Source: an uncultured Poribacteria bacterium
GTDB taxonomy: Bacteria > Poribacteria > WGA-4E > WGA-3G
Assembly: GCA_951828385.1 (NCBI GenBank)
Contig: OX639973.1
Span: 5,695,200-5,759,199, forward strand
Length of the DNA: 64,000 nt
Reading direction: 5' to 3'
The translations under genes were made by a program, and so were the position numbers. Position 1 is the first letter of the stretch. Each line of letters begins with the position of its first letter. The notes beneath the pieces are model-generated. The model saw only the letters and a program-made list of their open reading frames with translations. It had not been told where the DNA came from and ran no database searches. Below are positions 8,922 to 17,978 of the stretch, piece by piece.

Positions 8922-9716
8922 CTATGCCAGTGGTTTTCCCCAAGTAACCCGCGCTTCTAATTGGAAAGTGAGGAGTCCGGCATCATCAACAAAGTCCGAT
9001 AAGATCTGCGATAGTTCGGCATCAAATTCCCTGACATTTTCCTCGCCCATGTGTTCCTTCGACATGCTTTCTCTGGAATGAAAAGACTGAACATAGTCCA
9101 TAAGTGGCTGAGAGAAACTAACCGGTGCTGTCCGTTTATCTCCAATCAGGCATAGATGTTCTCTATCCACGAGTTCTTGAATCAGATCAATCTGCTCATG
9201 GTGTCTGTTAGTGGAATACTGATGGATCAGTGAAAGCTCCGCATCATGCCAAGGCGATCCGATAGGACGATCTCCATCAATGATTACAAGGTACCCGTCT
9301 GCCGTTAACACGTCCTTGAATCTCGGAAAAACCACGTCCCATTCCATCCAATGGATACTCGCACCAGCCGTCACCATATCGTAGGGTGGATACAGCTGCA
9401 CCTCTTCAACAACTCCATTGATCCATCGGAGGTTTCGGTGATTACCGTTGATGAGCGACTTTCCCACCCGGATCATTTCCTGTGAGAAGTCAACTGCATC
9501 AACACTGTCCACATGCTCAATAAGTCCTCGCGCTATTTTTCCGGGACCACATCCGACATCTAAAACTCTCCCGTGCAATTTCCCTAACAAACTGAGAAGT
9601 ATCTTATATGTCTCCTCAGGATAGGGTGGGCGGAATTCGTATGTTTCTGCTAAGCTTTGGTTCTTGAATCGGGATGCGTAATCGTTCCAGTATTGTCGCG
9701 GTCTGGTAGTTTCCAT
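8922..9716 (-). CDS. Class I SAM-dependent methyltransferase
   Basis: A 264-residue methyltransferase of the Methyltransf_11/25 type. Motif I is GRVLDVGCGPGKIARGL (about residues 49-65), then VDAVDFSQEMIRVG binds the adenosine ribose, and MVTAGASIHWMEWD is the post-I region. Small-molecule methylation in the cytoplasm is likely, but the substrate is not evident. The start lies only 3 bp after the stop of the TrpD-like gene, so the two are probably co-transcribed. A second methyltransferase of the same general type lies at 21527-22282. Confidence 0.87.
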   Translation of the reverse strand: METTRPRQYWNDYASRFKNQSLAETYEFRPPYPEETYKILLSLLGKLHGRVLDVGCGPGKIARGLIEHVDSVDAVDFSQEMIRVGKSLINGNHRNLRWINGVVEEVQLYPPYDMVTAGASIHWMEWDVVFPRFKDVLTADGYLVIIDGDRPIGSPWHDAELSLIHQYSTNRHHEQIDLIQELVDREHLCLIGDKRTAPVSFSQPLMDYVQSFHSRESMSKEHMGEENVREFDAELSQILSDFVDDAGLLTFQLEARVTWGKPLA

Positions 9717-9719
9717 GTT

Positions 9720-10736
9720 TCAATCTATCCCATTGGATAAACGTTTATATTCAAGGAATTTATCTTGAACCAAACCTCTGGCGAAGAGGCTTTTGCTCAG
9801 ATCAAAACCGTCCTTGATAGAGTCTGTCCGTCCAAAACAGTAAAAGGCTGCACCAGCATTCAAGCAGACCAAGTCAAGGATTGGTTCGGGAGTTCGGTTC
9901 TGTAGAAGAGATAGGAATATCTCAGCATTCTCGTCACTATCGCCTCCCGGAATTGTGTCGTAGTTCTGTTCGGTAATTCCGAAGTCCGAAGGTGTGATTT
10001 TATATTCTCTGGTTACATTTCCCGCTCGTTCAAATATATGCGTGGGTCCAGAGATTGAAATTTCATCAATTCCGGGGTCACCGATAACAATTAAGAACCG
10101 TTTCCTCCGAAGTTGGCGGAGTACCTCTGCCAACTGTCTGCCCATCGCTACATCAATTGTCCCGAGGATTTGATACTGCGGATTTGCTGGATTGCACAAC
10201 GGAGCACTGAGATTAAAAATGGTTCTCCTGTCAGCCATTTGCCTTGCAGTTACAACCTTTTTCATGACCGGATGATATGCGCGCGCAAAGAGAAAACAGA
10301 CGTTCGTTTTGGCGAAAATGCGTGCTAACCGGTCATCTTCAAAATCGAATTCACAGCCAAGTTTTTCCAGCAAATCAAAACTTCCATTCGGTCGCTTTGA
10401 ACCTTTGTTTCCATGTTTGACAACCGGAACACCCCCCGCAGACAAAACAAACGCAGCGGTTGTGGATACATTGAACCGATTCAAACCGCTACCACCCGTG
10501 CCGCATGAATCAATAGCGTTGGAAGGCAAAGAAACGGATCTCGATTTTGCCAACAATGCTCTTGAAAACCCAAGAATCTCATCGGCACTTTCGCCTTTTT
10601 CAGAGAGCGCTATAAGCAGTTCTGCTATCTGTCCGTCCGCCACGTCTTTTTCAAGTATTATATTCAAACATTGTTCAGCCTCGTCGGATTGAAGAGATCT
10701 GCCAACTTTGATTTTGTCAATGTACTTTGAAATCAT
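9720..10736 (-). CDS. Anthranilate phosphoribosyltransferase-like protein (orphan TrpD homologue)
   Basis: A 338-residue protein with the TrpD/nucleoside phosphorylase fold. SCGTGGSGLNRFNVSTTAA corresponds to the PRPP loop, but the usual GTGGD aspartate is Ser here. GVPVVKHGNKG and a divergent KRPNGSFDLLEKLG follow, then RRTIFNLSAPLCNPANP and GDPGIDEISISGPTH with the acidic pair that holds magnesium. No other trp gene is nearby. The changed PRPP loop and isolation suggest either a diverged AnPRT or a TrpD2-like nucleic-acid-binding paralogue. AAGGA sits 6 nt before the ATG. Confidence 0.72.
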   Translation of the reverse strand: MISKYIDKIKVGRSLQSDEAEQCLNIILEKDVADGQIAELLIALSEKGESADEILGFSRALLAKSRSVSLPSNAIDSCGTGGSGLNRFNVSTTAAFVLSAGGVPVVKHGNKGSKRPNGSFDLLEKLGCEFDFEDDRLARIFAKTNVCFLFARAYHPVMKKVVTARQMADRRTIFNLSAPLCNPANPQYQILGTIDVAMGRQLAEVLRQLRRKRFLIVIGDPGIDEISISGPTHIFERAGNVTREYKITPSDFGITEQNYDTIPGGDSDENAEIFLSLLQNRTPEPILDLVCLNAGAAFYCFGRTDSIKDGFDLSKSLFARGLVQDKFLEYKRLSNGID

Positions 10737-10826
10737 GATTTTCCTTCTGCACTGAAGTTAGGGGATCAAATGCCAGTGCGTATGAAAACATACCGTTGGT
10801 GCGATCGTTGAGCAGCATTTGAGGCA

Positions 10827-11513
10827 TCATCTCTCCAATACATCGAGACAAGATTTAAAGCGACGGTCATGATCGGCAAACTGTTTTAACCACTCAACGA
10901 CCGTTTTGCCATCCGCAAGTTTGGCTTGCAAATCTGCGCCATGTTCCACGAGATACCGCGTCGTTTCTACATGTCCATGACCGGCTGCGCAGTACAAGGG
11001 AAAATGCGCGTGATCTGATGTTACATTGACCTCTGCACCACTGCCGACCAACTGTTCTACAATTTCCTGGTCACCGTTTCGAGCGGCATGGTGTAAGGCT
11101 GTATCACCACGGGCGTAACGCTCGTGCACTAACGTTGGGTTGTCACGGAGCATTGCGTTGACTCGCTGCACATTGGCTAAGAAAACGGCGTATATAAACT
11201 GACGCGCGGCTTCGCTCGATGGTTTGGCGTGTGCATCCAAGCCTCCATACGCAATGAGTAATGATACGACTTCCTTATTCTCTGGTACTTCTCCAGCATA
11301 GTGAATCGCATAACCGTCATGCGCTGCCAAATCGGCACCACAGTCTATTAGGTATTTAACAACATCATAGTGCCGTCTTAGTCCGGCGTGAAATATAGGA
11401 CGCCATTCGTATTTGTCGTCTTGGTTGACCAGACGAGGGTCCTGTTCAACGATTTTCTTTACGGCATCAAGGTCCCCGTCGGCTGCCGCGTCATGAATTG
11501 AATCGAGTGTCAT
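10827..11513 (-). CDS. Ankyrin-repeat protein
   Basis: A 228-residue soluble protein made of ankyrin repeats. Recognisable units are MTLDSIHDAAADGDLDAVKKI, YEWRPIFHAGLRRHYDVVKYLIDCGAD, GDTALHHAARNGDQEIVEQLVGSGAEVN and FPLYCAAGHGHVETTRYLVEHGAD. The repeats form a protein-interaction scaffold; no enzymatic domain or signal peptide is seen. GGAGA precedes the ATG. Partner unknown. Confidence 0.88.
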   Translation of the reverse strand: MTLDSIHDAAADGDLDAVKKIVEQDPRLVNQDDKYEWRPIFHAGLRRHYDVVKYLIDCGADLAAHDGYAIHYAGEVPENKEVVSLLIAYGGLDAHAKPSSEAARQFIYAVFLANVQRVNAMLRDNPTLVHERYARGDTALHHAARNGDQEIVEQLVGSGAEVNVTSDHAHFPLYCAAGHGHVETTRYLVEHGADLQAKLADGKTVVEWLKQFADHDRRFKSCLDVLER

Positions 11514-11606
11514 ATTTATTCTCCAAGTGTTAGGTTAATTGTGTTTCCAACAATAAATGTGAGGTGTCCATCTTTCGCCCGGTCTATCGAAATCGTATGG
11601 TTTGAC

Positions 11607-12479
11607 TCATGGTGTCCATAATGCGTCAATCTTGTCCATGATTGACGCTACTTTTTCCTGCTGGTTGTGTTCGAGCACATAGAGTAGATCTGGAAATGGG
11701 GCGGTACGGCGGTAAAAAGCGCAGCGAGAATACCAACCCTCGTCAATAACACCATCGTAATAAGCAACCAAATCACCAACATCTTCTGCCGGGTCCCCAA
11801 TCGTGCAACTTCCCCAATCAATAATTCCAGTGACGGTTTCCCTATTGGCATCGACTAAAATGTTGTGTGAATAAAAGTCTTGGTGAATAAGTACGGGGGC
11901 AAAACAAAAGATAGACGAGTTGGCCATCACCTGTTTGAAATAGGTGCTAAGTTCTTCTTGCTGTCGGTGAGTGAGCAGCGGAAGGATGTAGGTTTGTATT
12001 TTTCCGTACATCTTGGTCAGCCCTTCCTGCCATGCCTGGGGTGTCGTATAAACATCGGTCTCAAGTAAGTCTTGAACACGGTCTACGGGAAAGCAATGCA
12101 GTGCGGAGAGAAAATCCGCTAACGGCGGTTTCCACCACGATGCCGATTGTACGTGCGGTGGACACTGATTCAGTGGCGTTCCCTCAATGAAGGCATATCC
12201 CCCAAACACAAACGGGTAATGTTGTGTGGGGTGCCCATGGTAGAGATACTGCGGAATAGGCAACGGAACGGTAGGAGCAAGTTCGGTCAGTAAACGTATC
12301 TCACGGACTAAGGCGTGCGCTGCAACCTGATGTTTCGGGAAGCGAAAAACGAGCCGCCGATTGATTAAAAACGTCCGATTCGCCCAACCTTCGTGGAGTG
12401 GTTCGCATGTTTCAATCGGCAACTGAGGGAAGTTTTCGGTAATTGCTGCGTGATAGTCCGTTTCTGTCAGTTTGAACAT
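11607..12479 (-). CDS. Aminoglycoside phosphotransferase (APH)-family kinase
   Basis: A 290-residue kinase-like protein. The catalytic loop LIHQDFYSHNILVD (H-x-D-x4-N pattern) is followed by TGIIDWGSCTIGDPAEDVGDLV, whose Asp binds magnesium. The N-terminal lobe has LINRRLVFRFPKH, with a lysine in the nucleotide-binding strand. Family members phosphorylate aminoglycosides, macrolides, choline, homoserine or other small alcohols, and chromosomal copies like this one need not confer resistance. The upstream Shine-Dalgarno is weak. No neighbour hints at the substrate. Confidence 0.85.
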   Translation of the reverse strand: MFKLTETDYHAAITENFPQLPIETCEPLHEGWANRTFLINRRLVFRFPKHQVAAHALVREIRLLTELAPTVPLPIPQYLYHGHPTQHYPFVFGGYAFIEGTPLNQCPPHVQSASWWKPPLADFLSALHCFPVDRVQDLLETDVYTTPQAWQEGLTKMYGKIQTYILPLLTHRQQEELSTYFKQVMANSSIFCFAPVLIHQDFYSHNILVDANRETVTGIIDWGSCTIGDPAEDVGDLVAYYDGVIDEGWYSRCAFYRRTAPFPDLLYVLEHNQQEKVASIMDKIDALWTP

Positions 12480-12670
12480 AATCCACCACGAGATCTTGGA
12501 AGTGAAGATCGATCTTTTGTCGTACCCAGTCGCTCACGAATCGGAGACCTTGCTTGGAAATCATTTCCCGTTTTCTCAGTTATGAGCGTCTCGAATAAAT
12601 TAAAGAAAACCTCTTTCAAATTACTGCTCCTTCAGATTGTTAAAGGGATGCGAAGTCTGCGAAAAGCACA

Positions 12671-13735
12671 TTAACCGAGCGCATTCACCACAGCGTTGCC
12701 AACCTGTGTAGTTGTGGCTTGACCGCCTAAATCCGATGGAAGGGTTTTGCCTTCCTCAACGACCTTTAGTACAGCTGCATCTATCGTTTCCGCTGCTTTC
12801 TCCTCACCCATGAAGTGCAACATCATCGAGCCAGAGATAATTGCTGCCAGCGGATTCGCGATGCCTTTTCCCATGATGTCCGGGGCACTTCCGTGAACCG
12901 GCTCGAACATCGAGGGGAATCGACGTTGCGGGTCTATATTGCCGCTCGGTGCCAACCCCATACTTCCAGTGATAATCGCGCCGATGTCCGTGAGGATATC
13001 GCCAAACAAATTGCTGGCGACGACCACATCAAAGTCCTCTGGTCTCCGCACGAAATCCATACATGCTGCGTCTACAAGCAACGATTCCGTTTCTATGTCG
13101 GGATATTTTTCCGCTACTCGCTCGAAGGCTGTATCCCATACAATCATGCCGTAGCCTTGCGCGTTTGATTTGGTGATCGAAGTGACTTTGCGCTTCTTAT
13201 CTCGTGCCCGAGCTTGTTCAAAGGCATAAGTGATAATGCGTTCACAACCGTGGCGCGTAAATACACCCACCTGTACACCGATCTCTTCGGGGAACCCTTG
13301 GTACTGAAACCCGCCGACGTTGGCATACTCGCCTTCTGTGTTTTCCCTTATCACCACGAGATCAATATCCCAAGCACCTTTGTCCTTGAGCGGTGTGTTA
13401 ATACCGGGATAGAGGACACTGGGCCGCTCACAGACGTACTGATCAAACCTCCGTCGGATAGGCAACAAAAGCCCATTAAGCGCAATGTGGTCTTGGATGT
13501 CGGGATGCCCAACTGCACCAAGATAAATCTGGTCAAACGCCGCAAGGGTATCCAAGGCATCTGCTGGCATCATGTGCCCATGCTCGAAATAGTAGTCTGA
13601 CCCCCAAGGGATCTCTACAAAATCCCATTCGATGTTATATTTGTCGGCGATAGCGTTGAGGACCTTGATGCCTTCCTCTATCACTTCAACCCCGATTCCG
13701 TCTCCCCGAATTACTGCAATCTTGTATTCAGCCAT
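12671..13735 (-). CDS. Tartrate / D-malate dehydrogenase-like (isopropylmalate dehydrogenase superfamily)
   Basis: A 354-residue NAD-dependent beta-hydroxyacid oxidative decarboxylase. The order MAEYKIAVIRGDGIGVEVIEEG, YLGAVGHPDIQDHIALNGLLLPIRR, LVVIRENTEGEYANVGG, SITKSNAQ and ASNLFGDILTDIGA (magnesium Asp) followed by EPVHGSAPDIMGKGIANP is typical. The DHIALNGLLLPIRRRFDQY form favours tartrate dehydrogenase or D-malate dehydrogenase over LeuB or isocitrate dehydrogenase. AAGGG lies just before the ATG, and a promoter is readable at 13804-13832. The gene is divergent from the gamma-glutamyltransferase. Confidence 0.87.
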   Translation of the reverse strand: MAEYKIAVIRGDGIGVEVIEEGIKVLNAIADKYNIEWDFVEIPWGSDYYFEHGHMMPADALDTLAAFDQIYLGAVGHPDIQDHIALNGLLLPIRRRFDQYVCERPSVLYPGINTPLKDKGAWDIDLVVIRENTEGEYANVGGFQYQGFPEEIGVQVGVFTRHGCERIITYAFEQARARDKKRKVTSITKSNAQGYGMIVWDTAFERVAEKYPDIETESLLVDAACMDFVRRPEDFDVVVASNLFGDILTDIGAIITGSMGLAPSGNIDPQRRFPSMFEPVHGSAPDIMGKGIANPLAAIISGSMMLHFMGEEKAAETIDAAVLKVVEEGKTLPSDLGGQATTTQVGNAVVNALG

Positions 13736-13803
13736 ATTTTTCCCTTCTAAGATTTCTAATCTAAGTTGGCGTTTACCCCTTTAAGTTTTTTATTGCCAAT
13801 AAT

Positions 13804-13832
13804 ATTTTAACCGAGTTCGATTCATTATTCAA
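13804..13832 (-). promoter_or_regulatory. Predicted promoter of the tartrate dehydrogenase-like gene
   Basis: TTGAAT (13832-13827), a 17-bp spacer and TAAAAT (13809-13804) on the minus strand, about 70 bp before the ATG. It lies back to back with the plus-strand promoter at 13844-13872. Confidence 0.45.
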
Positions 13833-13843
13833 GCCATAAAATA

Positions 13844-13872
13844 TTTACACACATGCGATTTTATGCTATGCT
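13844..13872 (+). promoter_or_regulatory. Predicted promoter of the gamma-glutamyltransferase gene
   Basis: TTTACA (13844-13849), a 17-bp spacer and TATGCT (13867-13872), about 65 bp before the ATG. The core resembles the E. coli lac promoter in both boxes. The preceding AAAATATTTACACAC is nearly repeated, inverted, at 27671 upstream of the PHP hydrolase gene. Confidence 0.5.
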
Positions 13873-13936
13873 TTAAAGCAAAACTGGGGATTGGAAAATC
13901 AGATCAACTTCTGACGCTAAAGCAAAGGAGAAACCG

Positions 13937-15553
13937 ATGTCAAACACGCAGGAAATTGGTTGGAAAGCCGTTAGTAAGACTGGCGTTGTTGCTGCGGGTG
14001 GCGCGAAAGCAGTCGCAGCAGGGATCGAAATTCTGGAAGCGGGTGGAAATGCTGCAGACGCAGCAGCGGGAACGATTCTCGCGCTCAATGTTACAGACCA
14101 CGGTGCCTGTTCTATCGGCGGTGAGGTGCCACTCCTGATCTTCAACGCGGAAAAACAGGAAGTGAAATCACTCTCCGGACTCGGACGTGCACCGCTTTCA
14201 CAAAGTGCTATCGATTGGTATATGGAAAACGGTATTCCAAACGGCGACATCAAAATGGCACCCGTGCCATCGGTTGTAGACCTTTGTACAACCACGCTCA
14301 AACTGTACGGCACTAAGACGTTTGCGGAAATTGTCGCCCCCACACTCACACTACTTGATGCTGGTGAAGCGGATTGGCATGCTGACTTGGCGGTCACCCT
14401 GCGTCGGATGGTTGCGTCGGAACAGAAAACGTCTGGGAGCCGTGAGGAAAAAATTCAAGCGGCAAGTGATCGGTTTTACGGACGGAACGGTGCTGATACC
14501 GATATTGCCGATGCTTTGGAAGGTTTTTACATTGACAAGGGTGGGTTTCTTCGTAAAAAAGACCTCGCCGCGCATGTCACGCGCGTTGCAGATCCCGTAA
14601 CGGTGGACTACCGAGGATATACGGTGTACAAGTGTGGTACTTGGACGCAAGGTCCTTATCTCTGTCAAGCATTGCGCTTGCTGGAAGGCTTCGATCTTAA
14701 AGCGATGGGTAATGCCTCGGCAGACTATGTGCATGCGGTCACTGAAGCACTTAAATTGGCGATGGCTGACCGCGATGCGTACTACGGCGACCCAGAGTTT
14801 GTAGATGTGCCTTTATCCAAGCTGCTCTCCGATGCATATACCGAGATCCGCCAACCCTTAATTGATATGCAGAAAGCATCACATGAAGCGCGACCCGGTG
14901 ATGTGGATAACATGGAACCCCTAAAGGCGGGGGGTGTATTTCGACCCGGCGTAGGTGGAACGACAACTTGTGCGGTCGCCGACCGGTGGGGAAATGTCGT
15001 TGCTGCGACACCGAGTGCTAACGTCTATCATGCAGGTGGCATGGTCGGTCCAACAGGTGTCAGTTATGGTAACCGTTTACGGAGCCTCAACACAACCCCC
15101 GGACATCCGAACTGTATCCAACCCGGAAAGCGTCCGAGAATTACGCTTACCCCTACGCTGGTGCTTAAGGAGGGTGCGCCGATTTTAGCCATCAGTGTTG
15201 CGGGTGGTGATCTGCAAGATCAAGCGACGATGAATTTGCTGCTCAATTTCGTTGAGTTCGGCATGCTACCGGAAGCTGCTGTCACGGCACCGCGTTTTGC
15301 CACGGCACATCACCAAGATTCGTTTGATCCGAATCCGAACCGCATAGAGACGTTTGGGCAAGCAGGTTCGTTGACCATCAACGACAGCGTGAGTGAAAGT
15401 GTTCGGAAAGAGCTTGCCAGCCGTGGGCATCAACTCAGGGCACATGGAGGTGCTATTGCCGCGCCTTCTATGCTTCATATCGACAAAGAGAGCGGAATTT
15501 ACTATGCTGCTGGAGACCCAGCTGCAGGACGGCATGCGGCGGGATTGGAGTAA
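13937..15553 (+). CDS. Gamma-glutamyltransferase family protein (Ntn hydrolase)
   Basis: A 538-residue precursor of the gamma-glutamyltranspeptidase family, which self-cleaves and then hydrolyses or transfers gamma-glutamyl or related amide groups. VAAGGAKAVAAGIEILEAGGNAADAA opens the large subunit. GVGGTTTCAVADRWGNVVA contains the predicted cleavage site and nucleophile, Thr342 by alignment with the TTHYSVVD block of E. coli GGT. PRITLTPTLVL and LAISVAGGDLQDQ follow. No signal peptide is present, unlike periplasmic GGTs, so it may act in the cytoplasm or on a different amide. AAAGGAG sits 7 nt before the ATG. Confidence 0.9.
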   Translation: MSNTQEIGWKAVSKTGVVAAGGAKAVAAGIEILEAGGNAADAAAGTILALNVTDHGACSIGGEVPLLIFNAEKQEVKSLSGLGRAPLSQSAIDWYMENGIPNGDIKMAPVPSVVDLCTTTLKLYGTKTFAEIVAPTLTLLDAGEADWHADLAVTLRRMVASEQKTSGSREEKIQAASDRFYGRNGADTDIADALEGFYIDKGGFLRKKDLAAHVTRVADPVTVDYRGYTVYKCGTWTQGPYLCQALRLLEGFDLKAMGNASADYVHAVTEALKLAMADRDAYYGDPEFVDVPLSKLLSDAYTEIRQPLIDMQKASHEARPGDVDNMEPLKAGGVFRPGVGGTTTCAVADRWGNVVAATPSANVYHAGGMVGPTGVSYGNRLRSLNTTPGHPNCIQPGKRPRITLTPTLVLKEGAPILAISVAGGDLQDQATMNLLLNFVEFGMLPEAAVTAPRFATAHHQDSFDPNPNRIETFGQAGSLTINDSVSESVRKELASRGHQLRAHGGAIAAPSMLHIDKESGIYYAAGDPAAGRHAAGLE

Positions 15554-15593
15554 ACCGAGATCGGACTGTCAATTTTCTGTCTGTTGCCAAATC

Positions 15594-15833
15594 CTAAATC
15601 GGCGTTGCAGTGCTGTCTGTTCCTACAATGATGAGATGCGGTAAATCTTCTTTGTTGTGTTGTAAATCTCGCAAATATTGTTTCAACTCGGTAATGACCG
15701 TTCCATGCCCACCTTGCACACTGGATGCTCTGATACTGACTGTGATGTTGTAATCATCAGCTATCCGACGGATCAATGCTGGGAGAAAATCTTCATGGGC
15801 AACATCTTCAACAAATAGACTGATATTACGCAT
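15594..15833 (-). pseudogene. Truncated TOPRIM-like partner (DUF4276-like) of the AAA ATPase
   Basis: From the ATG at 15833, overlapping the ATPase stop by 8 nt, the frame gives 79 residues: MRNISLFVEDVAHEDFLPAL with the TOPRIM-like glutamate, then LPHLIIVGTDS and a stop. Relatives of this pair are about 200 residues long. Inserting one base after GACAGC near 15612 would restore TDSNCNA, the TDxNC motif I associate with these proteins, but homology then fades into the 3' region of the convergent GGT gene. The copy is therefore probably both frameshifted and 3'-truncated. The family assignment is from motif memory only. Confidence 0.55.
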
Positions 15834-17148
15834 CAAAGTCCCCCCGCAAGATACGTTCGGAAGGAGACAATGCATCTTCGTCTTCCAATGCTACCGCAAT
15901 ATCCGATTTTTTCCATAGGGGCCCCACATGCATCATGCTAAAAGACTCAATTTCTGTGTTCCCGTTAACCTTACGACAAACATATAACGATTCCGGCGGA
16001 ATAAGGTCGGGCAGAAGCGATGAATGTGTTGTCACAATGAACTGGATATCTTCAAGAATCATGCGAGTTTCCAAAAACCGAGCAATGCGTCGAATCCTAC
16101 GAGGATGAATTCCATTTTCTGGTTCCTCAAATCCTATCAACGTTGGAGGTTCTTTGGCACCAACAAGTGCTAAGAGTCCTAATATTCGGAGTGTGCCTTC
16201 CGATAAGACACGGGCAGAGATGCGCTTTTCACCTTCACGAAGATCCAATTCAACCTCACCTAATTCGTTAACACTAACATCAATGCCAGTTATAGATGGA
16301 ATCATGGTATGAAGCGATTTCTGGACAGATTCAAATTGTCGCTTATTACGAGCCTGCAAAGTATTAAGAAAGGCTGCGAGATCCTCCCCCATTGGTCCAA
16401 TATCGTGAACTGCTTTGACTGGATTTGGAAGTCGCATTTGCTCTCTTGGCTCAAGGTAGAAAGTAAGCCAGTTTGCTAACTCTTGCTGCATCGCAGTCAA
16501 GTGAGGATAGTGAGGTGGATAGTGCGACCTCGAAAGGATGCTAAAGTCAAGATAACGCTCATAGTAGAGTGGATGCGACTGTCCCTCCATCCGCAGATGC
16601 AACCGATTCCCGATTCGTTCTAAGAAAGGCTTCCTGTTCTGTTTAGGTTTACCGTCGGCACTAAGCGCTGCAAGGTATTCATCCGCTACGCGCAAAATAC
16701 CCAACTTCGGAAGCATTTCTATCTCAATACGGTAACGCAGATCTTCCTCACGCACGGGTAGTGACCGCCTTGAGACTGGATTGTTTACATTCTGTGAATC
16801 CTTTTCTGCTGTTTCTCTGATTTTCTGAATACGCTGATTGACACTTTCAATAACTGCAGTGGAAAGTTGAACATCTACCTCTATACTAAACGACACTCTC
16901 TCTTTTTCCAGAAGGCTCTTGATGCCCTCTTTTCCAAAAGTGAACGATTCGAGCGGATGCCCTCGGTACGGAGGCTCAAATGCGTCTTCCAAGGTATGAC
17001 AGGTTGACATCCGAGACAAAAGTTGTAGGGCATCAAGGAAATTGCTCTTTCCCGAAGCGTTGGGACCCACAAGCACGGAAAGGGGTTTGAGATTTAACTC
17101 AAGATCCACGAGGGACTTATAACCCCGAATTTTGATTCGCTTCAGCAT
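15826..17148 (-). CDS. AAA family ATPase (SMC/OLD-like, AAA_21 type)
   Basis: A 440-residue ABC/SMC-like ATPase. It begins LKRIKIRGYKSLVDLELNL and has the Walker A GPNASGKSNFLDAL near residue 30. A helical insert follows, then ARVLSEGTLRILGLLALV (ABC signature), PTLIGFEEPENGIHPRRI (Walker B with catalytic Glu) and QFIVTTHSSLLPDLI (switch His). Such ATPases paired with a small TOPRIM-like protein are found among anti-phage and DNA-maintenance modules. Here the partner at 15594-15833 is broken, so the module may be decaying. GGAGG precedes the ATG, and the gene follows the isomerase by 16 bp. Confidence 0.85.
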   Translation of the reverse strand: MLKRIKIRGYKSLVDLELNLKPLSVLVGPNASGKSNFLDALQLLSRMSTCHTLEDAFEPPYRGHPLESFTFGKEGIKSLLEKERVSFSIEVDVQLSTAVIESVNQRIQKIRETAEKDSQNVNNPVSRRSLPVREEDLRYRIEIEMLPKLGILRVADEYLAALSADGKPKQNRKPFLERIGNRLHLRMEGQSHPLYYERYLDFSILSRSHYPPHYPHLTAMQQELANWLTFYLEPREQMRLPNPVKAVHDIGPMGEDLAAFLNTLQARNKRQFESVQKSLHTMIPSITGIDVSVNELGEVELDLREGEKRISARVLSEGTLRILGLLALVGAKEPPTLIGFEEPENGIHPRRIRRIARFLETRMILEDIQFIVTTHSSLLPDLIPPESLYVCRKVNGNTEIESFSMMHVGPLWKKSDIAVALEDEDALSPSERILRGDFDA

Positions 17149-17164
17149 AGGAATGTGCCTCCGT

Positions 17165-17962
17165 TTAATATCCGAGACCCCGCAGATATTCTCGATTTAC
17201 GACTGCGGCTTCGGCTGCGGGACGCGGCGGATACGGACGGTCAAGTTCGACAGAGACCCATCCGTCATAACCGACATCTTCGAGTCCTTGAAGTGCGGCT
17301 TTGACATCAAGTCCTAAGTTTCCCGCGCCAAGTTCCGCGAAACGCGCCTTCTCACCGAAACGTTGCGTTCTGTAATCCCATGTCTCAGGATCATCTGCAT
17401 GGCAGTCTTTGAGATGGACATGTCCAATCCGATTCCGTAAATTTTCGCTCTCAAAGACCTGCATCGGATCGCTGCCCGCAGCGAGCATGTGTCCGGTATC
17501 AAATAGCAACCAGAGACTCGGAGCCACTGCCAAAAGGCGTTCGGCATCTTCAACCGTTTCAAGCATTGTGCCAAGATGTGCGTGATGGAAGCCTTTGATG
17601 TGGTGTGCGTCACAATACGCGAGGATGTCGTCCAATGTTCGGGCAGCGTTCTCAAAATCTGCATCGCTTGGATCGGCACCGCCCCATTCACTTCGACGTA
17701 ATGATGGAACTTCAGCGGCATTATTGCCCAAAGTAATGTTGAAACGGACCCTGTCAAGTCCTGCTCCACCTGCGTTGACGATATGGAGTCCGAGACTGCG
17801 AGCAAGAGTTGCCATTTCAACGAGGCTTTCTGCGCCCTCCATAGGAACACTCTCGACCCCTTCCCAACCGGCATCGGCGACTTCACGCAATACCTTCTCT
17901 GGGTTCTCTTGCTGTTCCCCACCAAACTGGATGAGATGGCACGCGAATCTTAATTTGCTCAT
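17165..17962 (-). CDS. Sugar phosphate isomerase/epimerase (xylose isomerase-like TIM barrel)
   Basis: A 265-residue TIM-barrel protein of the AP-endonuclease-2/IolE-like family. Features are GWEGVESVPMEGAE, IKGFHHAHLGTMLETVEDAERLL, LWLLFDTGHMLAAGSDP (metal-binding Asp and His), IGHVHLKDCHADD and YDGWVSVELDRPY. Family members bind a divalent metal and isomerise or epimerise sugars or inositols. AAGGAGG stands 7 nt before the ATG. It lies between the HTH gene (16 bp upstream) and the ATPase (16 bp downstream), an odd metabolic gene in an otherwise regulatory or defence-like unit. Confidence 0.85.
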   Translation of the reverse strand: MSKLRFACHLIQFGGEQQENPEKVLREVADAGWEGVESVPMEGAESLVEMATLARSLGLHIVNAGGAGLDRVRFNITLGNNAAEVPSLRRSEWGGADPSDADFENAARTLDDILAYCDAHHIKGFHHAHLGTMLETVEDAERLLAVAPSLWLLFDTGHMLAAGSDPMQVFESENLRNRIGHVHLKDCHADDPETWDYRTQRFGEKARFAELGAGNLGLDVKAALQGLEDVGYDGWVSVELDRPYPPRPAAEAAVVNREYLRGLGY

Positions 17963-17978
17963 GAATATACCTCCTTAC

